NCBI RefSeq assembly: GCF_945859705.1 | Contig: NC_079136.1 | Span: 8,287,501 to 8,351,500, forward strand | DNA length: 64,000 nt | Direction of reading: 5' to 3' | Source of the DNA: Episyrphus balteatus | Lineage: Eukaryota > Arthropoda > Insecta > Diptera > Syrphidae | In this document: positions 46,613 to 57,310 of the stretch, piece by piece | Layout of the letters: each line of letters opens with the position of its first letter | Numbering within the stretch: the stretch's first letter is position 1 | Position numbers and translations under genes: made by a program | Notes under the pieces: model-generated | The model's database searches: none | What the model was told of the DNA's origin: nothing | The model's input: the letters and a program-made list of their open reading frames with translations, nothing else

Positions 46613-49600
46613 TTTTTATTATTGTCAGATCACTTGAATACAAAATTAATTAAATAAATAAAATCAAAATCGAACAAAATTTAGTTTTATGTTAATTCAA
46701 TTCAAAGTTTATTGAGGCTATCTTTTAAATACATTTGATTTGAAGTAATAATCAGTCAAAAAGTACATTATGTATATAGCACTCTAAAATGCTTCAAATA
46801 AATGTTAACCAAATAAATTAACAGATAAATACAAATGCAAGTTAACTAACTACTAGATTATCAAACAAGTACAAACTTATTCAAGCCTGAAAGCTTATTA
46901 TTTTATGTCAACATAAACAAACAATCTTCTCTCATTTTGTATTCTCCACGAGAAGTTTTTACCTAAATATGTATTTTATTATTCCAAAACATTTGTAATT
47001 ATTATTTACTTTTTCGCTCCAAAACAAAAAAAAACATAACAAAAAAGATGACATGCAAAATTACTGATTAAGTAGCAAACACCCACACAAAAATATTACA
47101 TTTCAGTGATAAAAATTGTAGGAAAAAAGGAAATTAATGTTTATTTACATACCCAACTTATTCTGTCCTTATATTTGTACATCTTTTCGAAATGCTTTCA
47201 TTACTCTCAAGAATACAAAACAAAATTCGTCCATCAGCTCATCCTTAATACCTTAGATAACATTTGTTGACTATTTCCATTTCTTGAATTTTCCTTATCA
47301 TTTTTTGCTTCCGTCATTGAATTAGAATTCCAGGTGGTGTATTTCCTTTTATGGATGACATTTATTATGAATTCTCAAATTTTTATCCACATAGAATTTT
47401 TCTTCAAGGACATACACAAATATTCTTCCATTCCCAAGAAGAAGCCGGCTACTATTTTCAGCACACCCACAAAAATACAAAACAAAAACCATCGTAAATA
47501 TTTAGGGGTTTCCCTAAAACCCACCAACACCAGCAGCAGATTATAGGAGGAATTCCTAAATAATATTCCATGTAAATGCCAGGAATTTAAATTGATTTTG
47601 AAAAAAAAAACACACACACACAAATAAAAAATGAAAACGAAAATAAAAATAAATGACTTGTTGTTTTGAAAAATCGTACAAAGTCTAAAGTGAGAATATC
47701 ACCCACAGAGTGCGTGAAAATATATCATCGGACTCGTCCTATGGACAAAAATCAATTTATATGTCTGGATTCGTAGGTTATGTGTTCAGGAAAGAATTTC
47801 ACAACTCGGACTTGGAATATTCACACAAACGACACACATATCCTTGACCACAACTATTTCCAATTTGCCTCCATTCGAAACCTCTTATTCCTTCGTAAAC
47901 CATGTATTTCTCTATCCAAGATGAAAAGTGGGGGGTGTTTCTGTTTATGTCGTAATGAAATTTTCCCATTGTGGAACTTATGTCCCATCTACGATTTTAC
48001 CTCCTAATCTCATATCTTTAATGGCAAGATACACGGTTATGGCCATAGGAATAAGAAAAACTGAGTTGTGAAAGGTCAAAGGAAGAACATCTTGTGTATG
48101 TTGGAATTCCCAGAACAAACTACCCCAAGAACTATCACAATAACAATAGAAAGAGAGTTCTAAGGATATTTAACAACGGTTCCTTTCCCACACAGCCTCA
48201 GCTGGAGGAAATTACCAAGTCATTAGATTAAAGTATAATATTAATAAGATTCATGAAATCTAAGTTTTACCATCGTCATAGTGGGATAGGTCTTTCATAG
48301 TTGTCTTCGAAATGATAACATTATATCTAGAAGAGGTCCTGTTTGGAGAAAAAAAGAAGAAAAATGGCGTCGCAGTAGACCGAACACAAAATTATTATTT
48401 ATTAGATTGGATTGGATTAATTTTTGGAAAAACAAGAAAATAAATTACACATTAAAGACGGAAAGGTAGGAGAAGATATGGGCTGGGCAAATCCATCATA
48501 AATTAGAGAAAGAGAAAAATCCGAAAAACAACATTTTGGCAGGCAGGACCTAAGAGTGATTAATAGGAAAGATTTGAAAGGTAAACCTTTTGGCATAAGC
48601 ATTTTTTTTTTTTTTCTAGGAGGTTTGTTTACGCAAGGACGAAAGATATGGCGCCATATTGCAAAGATCGGTCATTTGCAACAATCAACTTAATCAAGTA
48701 TCAATTTTGCGTTATGTTGTTTTTCCCATCATACACAACTTGGAAAGGGTTGAACCGAAATTCGCATTGCTTCATAAAAATGAATTGGATTGGGATTTGT
48801 AGCACTTGCAAGAAAATATAAAGGAGAACGGAAATAACAAGGTCGTTTATCATCATAAAAAGCTTTTTTTTCCGGTGGAGCCAGCACTCTTTTTAGATTC
48901 GAAAGAAAATACTTAAAAAAAAGGTCCTTAATAAAATTAATGTAATAATTTTCATTCAACTGGAACGAGTTTAAAGTTCAAAATTGCATTATTCTCCTCT
49001 TCCGTTGCATTGTTGATGGTTTCAGAATCATTTGGGAACTAACAAACGGTCACTAACATCTGGACTTGTTTGTCCTTTTAGTTGAAGCTTTTTTCATGGT
49101 AATTTACAATTTCCTGGGGCGAGATATTCAAAGAGAGTATGAAAGAGAGAGAGAGAGCGATTAAAAGCTTTTTTTGGTAAGATACCTGCGCGAAAGGTGA
49201 CCGGATAATTTAAGTAAACAAAATTCAGCCAAAAGCAAAATTTAAATTTGTGAGAATATTCAGTCTTGCTCTTCATTATTCAAATTTAGGGAGTATTTAA
49301 TGCAACTCTTGTTTATTAAGGAATTTCTCAAAAATTATTCCATTGATTTAACACATGAAAACTTCGAACTTTAATAGAGTCTGGACTTAGATGGATGACA
49401 AATTTATCACAATTTCTTTTGTTATAATTTTTTGTTTTTCTCAAATTCCTAGAATCCAGAACAAAAAATAAAAGTTCTTTGAAGTGCATAATTTTTTAAG
49501 TAATTTTTTTTTTATTTCGTTCATATTCCAAGAAAAACAGGCAAGTTGTTTCGAGAGAAAGGAAACTTTATTTTGAAAAAATAAACCTTCAAAGGGAAAA

Positions 49601-50381
49601 AATTAAATTCTTGAAGTTCGTGTAAGCTTCTGGCTTACCATGGTTTTAGAATGCAAATTCATACAAATGTTGAAAAGGTTTTTAATGTTGGAATTTAATT
49701 GTTGTGGGTGGGTTCATAAATATTTTGTGGAATTATTACACCACGATGGGGATATATAGTTCTTAATATGGTCTCTTTATCTTTAGATTTATCACTTGTA
49801 GCATGTGACACCGGAAACTGTTATGAATGAGATGTAGTCACTTTACAGGATTTAAATTCGATAGCCAAAAATCTTTGAAAAAGGACTTTTTGGTTACTAA
49901 GTAACCTAACCAAAATTATAACAAAAAATGCTATTTATATTTTGATATTTTATACTATTTGTATTTTCGTTTGTAATAATTCTAAAAGCAAAGACAATTT
50001 ACAAGCTGAAGAAATACTTATTTTTTAATTTTTGATCCTATAATTTGAAAGAATTTTGTTCATGGATTAACACTAGACAAGAAGATGAATATTGTGTTCA
50101 ATTATTGAGTGCAAGTGTTTATTTAATTTCAATTAGGGTGTCTTAGCGCTAGGCCAAAGTTCTTATTCAAATTATTTGCACTTTGTTCAAGGACACTGTG
50201 GCGTATACGTGTTCTTTTTTAAAGGCCTTTTTTGTACCGCATAGAGTAGGGTAGGAAAAGACGGTTGATCAAGCTAGAAAATTTAGGTTCATGCAATCTG
50301 ACTGAATGGAATAAGAACCGAAAGAACAACTCTAAAAAAGTTTATAATCCTTTTATTGAAAAGATGAATATTTTTACTTCG
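46613..50381. other. Long non-coding stretch
   Basis: No convincing gene. Short simple repeats only: (CA)n near 47606 and (GA)n near 49146. Short open frames (for example 47334-47546, 47780-48007, 48729-48959) show no domain or coding-like composition. It could be intron or intergenic. Confidence 0.4.
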
Positions 50382-51064
50382 CGTCGCCTCAATAAAATAT
50401 TGTCGTATGTGCAAAATTGAGGTTTTGAGATTTGAATGCAGTTTTGCTAATTTATTTTTTCTCCTTCATTCTGTGAAATCCGTTTTTCGATATCTGTATC
50501 CGTTTCCGAGATAATCGCTATGCATTTTGTCGTATGTGTAGGCTTACAAACATTTTCAGTAGCTTTTTGTCGTAAGTGCACAGAAAACGTGCACATACGA
50601 CAAAAATGATCACATACTACAATTTTTTCATACAAATCTGTGTTTTTCTTCGTTCGGTAAATAATTGTCGTGTGTGCTGTTTTTGCAACACATACAACAA
50701 TATTTTACTGGAATTTCAGTAAGCGTTTGTCGTCTGTCCCATAAGGAAATACACTGACGAATGTAATTTCAGTTGCAATCAAGATGTCGAGCAGGTCGGA
50801 CGAGTCGACCTGCGCCAAGTTTATCCGAGGAGCTTTATGCTTTATTTTATGCATACAAAATGCATAAAATAGTGGTTTTATGATTTTATTAATTTAGCAT
50901 ACGTAACGAAATATTGGAAGATGAATTCTTTGATGCCGATCCTTTAGGTTCCCTCAATGTTTCGAATCTAGTGACAATGATAACTTGGCCCTACGAAATT
51001 TTTATGAAGCTTTTATCGTGCTATCTTAAAACTGTAATAATTTTAATTCAACTTGAATAGTAAT

Positions 51065-51213
51065 GCCGACTTTTCACGAGTCGGTTTTAGCCGCACGATA
51101 TGTCGGTCGACTAGGATTTTTCTATGGGAATTGTCACTTAAGTCGCCTGCGACTTACGTTCACACGGGTCGAAAAACTTCGGTGGACGGCAAAAATCGAC
51201 TCGTGAAAAGACC
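51065..51213. mobile_element. Small TIR element inside the 50.4-kb element
   Basis: Inverted ends CTTTTCACGAGTCG near 51070 and CGACTCGTGAAAAG near 51210, with a further GTCG-rich inverted interior. Boundaries are approximate. Confidence 0.6.
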
Positions 51214-51376
51214 CCATAACTTAATTTTAGTAAACTGTGATCTCATTAATTCTAAAATTGCTTTAAAAATAATGTACCTTTTTATTTTTTTTTTTTTTTT
51301 TTTCTATTTATGTGATTTTATCTTTAGGAAAGAATTTTGTTGCGAAGTCAATAACCCATAGTAAAATATACCTACA

Positions 51377-51552
51377 CGAATTTAGCGAAACCTCGATTTT
51401 AACAAAAAATAAAACATACATCTCACTTCCAAATTAAAATAGTTCTATCATTTTATAGGTGAACTGCTTCTAAAACCAATTGTTTAGAAGTTAGATGTAG
51501 GTATGTTATTTTACCATTGATGCTTTTGTTAAAATCGAGTTTTGCTAAACTC
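51377..51552. mobile_element. Small palindromic element inside the 50.4-kb element
   Basis: TTTAGCGAAACCTCGATTTT at the left pairs with the TTTTGTTAAAATCGAGTTTT region at the right. TAGATGTA and TACATCT blocks pair further in. About 175 bp, non-coding. Confidence 0.6.
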
Positions 51553-51976
51553 GGGTTATTACCAAGAGCCAATGTGATTTTAAAAAGTTAATAAATTAAC
51601 GTTAGTTACTTGTTTTTCGCATTGAATTGACATCTATTTGTCGTATGTCGTAAACAAGTGTCGAATAAAACTTTGCTTATTTTTGTCGTATGTGTCATCA
51701 ATTTGTCGTATGTGTTTGGCTAACAAATAGTTTCTGTGAAAACGTAACTTACGACATCGGCATATTAGAGTAAATTGACTATTATTTGTTTCTGGATTGG
51801 AATATTGAAATAATTCTAACATATGTAGTTCAATAGACAAATATATTCTGCATATGTCATGATATTTAAAAAAAAAACTCACCGTACAGTTTTTGAGAAA
51901 AAAAATCTGAACTTTAATTGCATTTTCCCAAAAGTTGCCGAATGTAGCATACGACATTATTTTATTGAGGCGACGA

Positions 51977-52648
51977 CGTTCGGTAAGTATTGTTTTCGTG
52001 TCAAAAAAATTTCGAGGTTTTAATCAAAACTAACATTACGATGATAATGAGGACGTTAAAAAAAAGTGTATTTCATCATGACATCCGTGGGTCCATGCGT
52101 CTGTGAGTCTATACATATGTACATGAAGCTGCAGCATAAACGAGTGGACGGATTTTCTTGTACCTCCCATACAAATGTTTCGATTTAGGGCATTTTGCTC
52201 TCGAAAACGGTTATTTGCGTATATTTCGTTGAATGCTTGACCGATTTTATTAAAACTTTAAAGATAGATATTTCTTATCTTTTAAAATTATTTTGTTCAT
52301 TAAAAAATTCAAAACAAAACTTGAACAATAATTAAATATTTTTTTAACATAATTTTTTTTTTTAATTTTTTATTTTAATATCTAATTTTTTAATCGATGC
52401 ATTTCCAAGGGTTATCAATTTTGATTTCACTTCAAAAGCGAAGTCACTCCACAGATGGAGACCTTGGTGTGCGAACTAAGAGGCAACTACTGGCTAAGCT
52501 TGTTAGTTGAAAAGAAGATCCACGTTCTATAACGTAAAAGCAATCTAAAGTTGTAACTTTTAACAATTGATTTTATTAAAAAAAAAAAAATACAGACATA
52601 ACCAAAAGCAATTAAATTTATTATGCAATTATATTTTATCAAATATTA
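51977..52648. other. Non-coding 3' flank of the membrane-protein gene
   Basis: Bases 52085-52180 hold a GTCTGTGAGTCTATACATATG plus GTGGACGGATTTTC pattern, resembling dispersed non-coding repeats of insects. A related pattern lies at about 60970-61060. Nothing else is seen. Confidence 0.35.
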
Positions 52649-53242
52649 TTAAATAGCTGGACGTGAAATAAGTATCTTCTGTATTTTTTCCACCATAACT
52701 AATTTCGTTATGTACACTGGTGCGCTACTCAGCAAAAATTCTGTTACCGAATTCAATATCAATAACGAACAGTACACAAATAAGACCAAAGTTAATAATG
52801 GAACACATAAAATCAACAAAGGAACCTTTCGATCAGTCATAACATAAGTTTCACGGGTAATGCTCTTCATCCAACTCCAAATGTACGGTAATAATTGATC
52901 GAACAATTCCTTAGACTTGACTATGATATTTTGAAAAGCATAAATGATCTTTGTAATCAATAGAACAAAGAGCAACATAAATATCATTATGAAGGAAATA
53001 TCATTATGGGATTTAGTTGCGGTGGCGTCCTCTTCGAGTTCTGATTGGCTTTGATATTCCTCAATGTCATTGTTCTTCTCTGATGATGTCTTAATCGATT
53101 CCATGATTCTGTAGAATTCTTCATCATCGTCTAATTTTTCTTTTAAATTTTTTCCAGTATTTGGCGTAATAAAGCCTCCTTTGAAACGATTAAGTCCGGG
53201 TTTTGAACTTGCATACAGTTTAAACTGAGTTGGATCAAACAT
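52649..53242 (-). CDS. Unidentified 197-residue protein with two hydrophobic membrane segments
   Basis: The ATG at 53240-53242 is chosen because the frame upstream of it has no ATG. The soluble N-terminal half (residues 1-82) contains the basic motif KLYASSKPGLNRFKGGF. A charged, acidic linker follows (DDDEEFYRIMES, then a Ser/Glu-rich stretch to about residue 78). Residues about 84-105 form a strong hydrophobic segment (SFIMIFMLLFVLLITKIIYA) and about 139-168 a second one (VPLLILCVPLLTLVLFVYCS), separated by an amphipathic region with WSWMKS. The C-terminus is short and basic. This looks like an endomembrane or nuclear-membrane protein with a cytosolic N-terminus, which is inference. I recognise no family. 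The intact frame amid decayed DNA and the non-repetitive composition argue that it is a real, probably single-exon gene. It is divergent from XAP5, 2.5 kb away. Confidence 0.72.
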   Translation of the reverse strand: MFDPTQFKLYASSKPGLNRFKGGFITPNTGKNLKEKLDDDEEFYRIMESIKTSSEKNNDIEEYQSQSELEEDATATKSHNDISFIMIFMLLFVLLITKIIYAFQNIIVKSKELFDQLLPYIWSWMKSITRETYVMTDRKVPLLILCVPLLTLVLFVYCSLLILNSVTEFLLSSAPVYITKLVMVEKIQKILISRPAI

Positions 53243-53695
53243 TGTTTTTGTTACAATGCGTCTGTTACATTTATTTTTGAGTGATAACTGATTTTTCACA
53301 ATAAATAAATTTTAACTACTGCCATTTATTTTTTTTTTCTTTATTAATAAAAAATAAAGTTCAATAAAATTTGTTAAACATACAGACAAAGTACAAGTTA
53401 GAAAAAAGTATACCAGTCTGGTATATGAAGAGTATACTTCTCTAATCTTACTACACAGTGCGTTAGTACTGCGTCAATCTACTGATCTTAAGGCTAGACC
53501 ACACTGGAGGGTATATGCGGTAGCGGTACGGGTAATTGTATGAAAAATATTCCACACCTGGGCCCTATTTCATAAAACTATTAGTGTTGTACTTGTAGAC
53601 TTGTAGTTACAAGCACAAATGAAGTATGGAGTTGTAGTTTTCTGTTTCATAAAAATTTTCATTTATTTGTTGTCCGGCGAATTAAAATTATTATT

Positions 53696-53905
53696 AGCCG
53701 TTTTTTATTATCACTTGATCCATATAGGTCATTAATTAAAACGTATTACAACAACCACATGAAATCTGGCAAGATCACGATTCGTGATCCTGATGAAAAG
53801 CAAGATCACGATTCGTGATCCTGATGAAATGCAAGATCTCATGTAGTTGTTGTAATACGTTTTAATTAATGATCTTTATGGATCAAGTGATAATAAAAAA
53901 CGGCT
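53696..53905. mobile_element. Palindromic MITE C nested in B
   Basis: AGCCGTTTTTTATTATCACT at the left and its exact complement at the right. Arms of about 70 bp are nearly perfect. The centre holds a duplicated GATCACGATTCGTGATC unit, itself a palindrome. Confidence 0.88.
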
Positions 53906-54075
53906 ATTATATCCATAAATCAAATTCAAAGGGTTAATGACCCAAAATTAAACAAAATATTATACTTTATTAGTCTTTCTTCTCTTGTAAAACATTCGCT
54001 TGTATTTACAAGTCTATCACTAATAAATTTTTGCGCAAATACTTTTATGAAACAGAAACATTCGCCACACTTGTA

Positions 54076-54282
54076 AAGGCTTGGCAACACTGGAGGGTAT
54101 GGGGTAGTGGTACGGGTAGGGGTGAGGGTACTTGTATGAAAAAAATTCCAAACTGACACATCAACGTTCAGGTGTGGAATTTTTTTAGTACAAATATCGT
54201 TACCGCTATACCGCATACCCTCCGGTGTACCCTCACCGCTACCCGTACCGCTACCGCATACCCTCCAGTGTGGCCAAGCCTT
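54076..54282. mobile_element. MITE family A, copy nested in B
   Basis: AAGGCTTGGCAACACTGGAG at the left, GTGTGGCCAAGCCTT at the right. The right arm has a short internal duplication of the CGCATACCCTCC region. Inverted arms full of GGTAGCGGTACGGG blocks. Confidence 0.88.
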
Positions 54283-54662
54283 AAATCTGCTTGTAGTTAC
54301 AAATCTACGATACTTGTAGTTATTAGGCTATTCGAATTCTTTATGAAACAGAAATTTGCTGATAATTTACAAGCTACAAGTAAATTCACAAATAATTTAT
54401 TAGTCTTTGAGTTTTATGAAATAGGACCCTGAACGCTGTTGTTCTAGTTTCAACGTTCAACGTTCAGTTGTGGAATTTTTTTCATACAATTACCCGTACC
54501 GCTACCGCATGTACCCTCTGGTGTGGAAAAGCCTTTAGAGTTTCTTATTCCCGCAGCGTCCTTGCAGTTTCTTCGCAAAGTTATACATACTCAATTTAAC
54601 TGTGAGTAATGTAAGAATCAATAGCTGTGACTTTGGTCGTCAAAAAAACTCATGTCTGGCCT

Positions 54663-54887
54663 AAAGCCTAGTACGCTGCTGAAGCGGAACGAAATTTTCC
54701 ATATAAAATTTCGTTAACGAAATCTTGAACGAAATTAAATTTGTTTTGTTTTTGCTTTAAAGCATTATTTTTATGTTTTTCCTTGAATTTTTTTTTATAC
54801 CCGATGGTATTTTTTCTGTAATATGTTCGCTGTTGACTTTGAAGACTTCCAAATTTTTCGTTTCGCTTGAGCTGCGTACTAGACTTT
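54663..54887. mobile_element. MITE family D, short copy
   Basis: AAAGCCTAGTACGCTGCTGA at the left, with its inverted partner GAGCTGCGTACTAGACTTT at the right. 225 bp. It provides the empty-site reference for the copy at 56862-58634. Confidence 0.85.
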
Positions 54888-54938
54888 GGTTTGTAAAAAA
54901 TAGAAGAAGAGCTTGTATAGCTCTTAAGTAAATCTCTA

Positions 54939-55112
54939 AAGGCTTGGCCACACCGGAGGGTATGCGGTAGCGGTACAAGTAGAGGTAACGGTACTTGTAT
55001 GAAAAAAATTACAAACTGACATATCAACGTTCAGATGTGGAATTTTTTTCATACAAATATCGTTACCGCTACCCGTACCTCTACCGCATACCCTCCGGTG
55101 TGGCCAAGCCTT
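54939..55112. mobile_element. MITE family A, 174-bp copy
   Basis: AAGGCTTGGCCACACCGGAG and its complement at the ends. It is a near-perfect palindrome with CATACAAATATCG in the centre. Confidence 0.92.
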
Positions 55113-55152
55113 TATAGAAATTAAAAAAAAAAAAAACTACTAAAACAAAAAA

Positions 55153-55461
55153 GCATTGACCTACTATATATGGACTGCTAGTCGTTTGACTTTTCCATAC
55201 AAAAATTGAAAAAAAATGATTCCACATCTTTCTAGCTCTACTAGCGGTATAACCTTAGACGGCGAAAAGAGGAAACTTTTAGTGAGTGACATCTGTCGTT
55301 AAAAGGTAGTGCTTTCTCTGTTTTTCTATATTTGTTCCTTTCGCACTTCGTCAAAAATGTTGCACTTATTCTCCGCTTTTTTTTAGGGCGCTAGTATCGC
55401 GAAGAAACAAGTGGAACCAACCTGAATATGCTTCTAGCAGTCCATATATATTAAGTCAATG
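55153..55461. mobile_element. TIR element upstream of XAP5
   Basis: GCATTGACCTACTATATATG at the left, complement of GCATTGACTTAATATATATG at the right, each continuing into GACTGCTAG. About 300 bp, ending about 295 bp before the XAP5 start codon, so it may lie in or next to the promoter. Confidence 0.75.
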
Positions 55462-55755
55462 CAAAAAAGAAATTTTCTTTTATAACAAAAACAATTTTGT
55501 TATTTTCGCAGATGAATATTTAAAAACAAAGAACACTATGCTTATTTGTGCCACCCTGTTATTTATCTATTCTCTCCTTAAGCTAAATGCTAAGAAACTT
55601 ATCTTAAAAAAAAGTGACATTCATGTTTGACATTTCCCATTTTTCACTATTTTTTATTTTCTACTTTTTGCAAACAAAAAATTTCTCTCAAAAACTTTTC
55701 AATTGTTTTAAACATTTACCCAATAAAAAACGCATTTATTTAAACATTTTCAATA

Positions 55756-56805
55756 ATGGCTCACTACAAAGGTGCAGCCAGCGAAGCTGGCCGTGCTATG
55801 CAATTGATGAAAAAACGTGAAATTGCCCAACAAGAAATTGAATTCCGTAAGAAAAAAATCGAAGAAGATTTAAAAATTTCCAACATCGAAAATAAATTTG
55901 CCAGCCACTACGATGCTGTGGAACAACAACTTAAGACCTCAACCATTGGTTTGGTCACTTTGGATGAAATGAAAGCAAAGCAAGAAGATATTGTTAGAGA
56001 ACGTGAAAAAAAATTAGCTCAAAAGAAAGACGAAAAAGAAAGGGAAAAGTTGAGGGCTCTTGAAGCTATTCAAGCTGAAAAAAATAAACAAAAAAGACAA
56101 ATTCAAGCATTGTCATTTACTTTAGATGAAGATGAAGCTGAAGAAGAGGATGAGGACATAAAACCTCTTGAAATTAAGCCAATTAAGAAATGGCGAACTG
56201 AGGAACAATCCGATGAACCGCAGAAGAAGAAAATCTGCAAAAATCCCGACGTAGACACTTCATTCCTTCCCGATCGGGAGCGTGAAGAACGAGAGAATCG
56301 TCTTCGTGAAGAACTACGTCAGGAATGGGTCGCCCAACAGGCTGCTTTGAAAGACCAAGAAATCACAATAACCTTCAGTTATTGGGACGGTTCTGGCCAT
56401 CGTCGAAGTGCGACAATGAAAAAAGGCAATTCCATTTATCAATTCTTGCAAAAATGTTTGGAAGTTTTGCGTAAAGAATTCAATGAATTGAAAACTGTTA
56501 TGGCTGATCAATTGATGTATGTTAAAGAGGATTTGATTCTCCCTCATCATTATACTTTTTATGATTTTATTGTAACAAAAGCGAGAGGTAAAAGTGGACC
56601 ATTGTTTCAATTTGATGTTCATGATGATGTTAGGATGATTAGCGATGCAACGGTGGAGAAAGAGGAATCACATGCTGGTAAGGTTTTGTTGAGGAGTTGG
56701 TATGAGAGGAATAAGCATATCTTTCCGGCTAGTCGATGGGAGCCGTATGATCCGACAAAGACTTATGATAAGTATACTATTAAAGATAAGAATAATAAAA
56801 AATAA
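55756..56805 (+). CDS. FAM50/XAP5-family protein, intact single-exon gene
   Basis: 349 residues, about the length of human FAM50A (339). The N-terminus MAHYKGAASEAGRAMQLMKK is family-typical and the start context is ATAATGG. A long charged helical region (about 20-110) rich in K/E follows, then an acidic stretch (124-137) and a basic KKWRTEEQ...QKKK segment that may serve nuclear import. The XAP5 domain runs from about residue 165 to the end, with the signature NPDVDTSFLPDRERE, then ITFSYWDGSGHRR, LMYVKEDLILPHHYTFYDFI, ARGKSGPLFQFDVHDDVR, SHAGKVLLRSWYERNKHIFP and ASRWEPYDPTKTYDKYTI. FAM50A proteins are nuclear, associate with the spliceosome and affect mRNA processing; the fly orthologue is CG12259. 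All domain blocks are intact and no intron is needed. It is an active host gene in a sea of MITEs. Confidence 0.97.
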   Translation: MAHYKGAASEAGRAMQLMKKREIAQQEIEFRKKKIEEDLKISNIENKFASHYDAVEQQLKTSTIGLVTLDEMKAKQEDIVREREKKLAQKKDEKEREKLRALEAIQAEKNKQKRQIQALSFTLDEDEAEEEDEDIKPLEIKPIKKWRTEEQSDEPQKKKICKNPDVDTSFLPDREREERENRLREELRQEWVAQQAALKDQEITITFSYWDGSGHRRSATMKKGNSIYQFLQKCLEVLRKEFNELKTVMADQLMYVKEDLILPHHYTFYDFIVTKARGKSGPLFQFDVHDDVRMISDATVEKEESHAGKVLLRSWYERNKHIFPASRWEPYDPTKTYDKYTIKDKNNKK

Positions 56806-56806
56806 A
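56801..56806 (+). promoter_or_regulatory. Poly(A) signal overlapping the XAP5 stop codon
   Basis: AATAAA at 56801-56806 contains the TAA stop (56803-56805). Another AATAAA lies at 56794-56799. No further AATAAA is seen before a MITE begins at 56862, so the 3' untranslated region may be only tens of bases long. Confidence 0.45.
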
Positions 56807-57310
56807 TTTGTGTTGAAAGTAAGTTTTGTTTGGTTTGTGTATTTTTGTTCTAATTCAACTCTAAAGTCTAGTACGCTGCTGAAGCGAAACGAAATTTTCC
56901 ATACAAAATTTCGTTAACGAAATTAAAGGAGAATGGGCATTTTGGACGTTGAGCGGCCATTAATAAAATTGGTATCAAATGAAAGGACTATAACTTAGGA
57001 AAAACTTTTACTATGGACGTTTCGCAGTATTGCGTTAAGAATGTAAGAAAATGCAGTATTAGTATCGTTAATGCACTATTCAATGTATGACAAATTGGTT
57101 TATATTTTTATTTGGAACATAAAATATGATGCTCTGTCATTTTCCCTGTGTCTGAATTCATTACTCTTGAAAATCCGACCAATAGAACTCATAATATAAG
57201 ATTTTTAAGACAACCACTTCAAGATTTTGTTCGAAAGATTTCAAACAATTCAAACTATTCGTAACAAAAAATTGAATAACGAAACTCCCAAAATACTCTT
57301 GAAACTGTTG

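Larger units (their letters stand above)
50382..51976. mobile_element. Element with arms built of TTGTCGTATGTG motifs
   Basis: Terminal inverted repeat CGTCGCCTCAATAAAAT at the left, complement at the right (ends about 51976). The arms (50384-50740 and 51640-51960) contain about a dozen copies of TTGTCGTATGTG or its complement. The centre lacks the motif but holds two small palindromic MITEs. No ORF with a transposase signature. The plan is the same as the TACGAAT element at 11435 with a different motif. Confidence 0.72.
53561..54427. mobile_element. Family B element inserted in family A
   Basis: TIR GGCCCTATTTCATAAAAC at the left, complement of GTCCTATTTCATAAAAC at the right. Further paired blocks contain CTTGTAGTTACAA. 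It carries two insertions of its own: palindrome C (53696-53905) and another family A copy (54076-54282). Confidence 0.82.
53490..54535. mobile_element. MITE family A, outermost copy, split by an insertion
   Basis: The left piece (53490-53560) and right piece (54428-54535) together make a family A element: GGAGGGTATATGCGGTAGCG at the left, its inverted partner CGCTACCGCATGTACCCTC at the right. The break carries a 4-bp duplication CCTG (53557-53560, 54428-54431) around the inserted family B element. Confidence 0.85.

Noticed and set aside
50160..50220. CACTGTGGCGTA motifs (also at 34347 and 60286) as more Transib ends
   Set aside because: No inverted partner and no 5-bp duplication could be paired with them.
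53750..53850. CTGATGAAA within palindrome C as another hammerhead
   Set aside because: CTGATGA is present, but no properly spaced stem II and GAAA partner or cleavage triplet was found.
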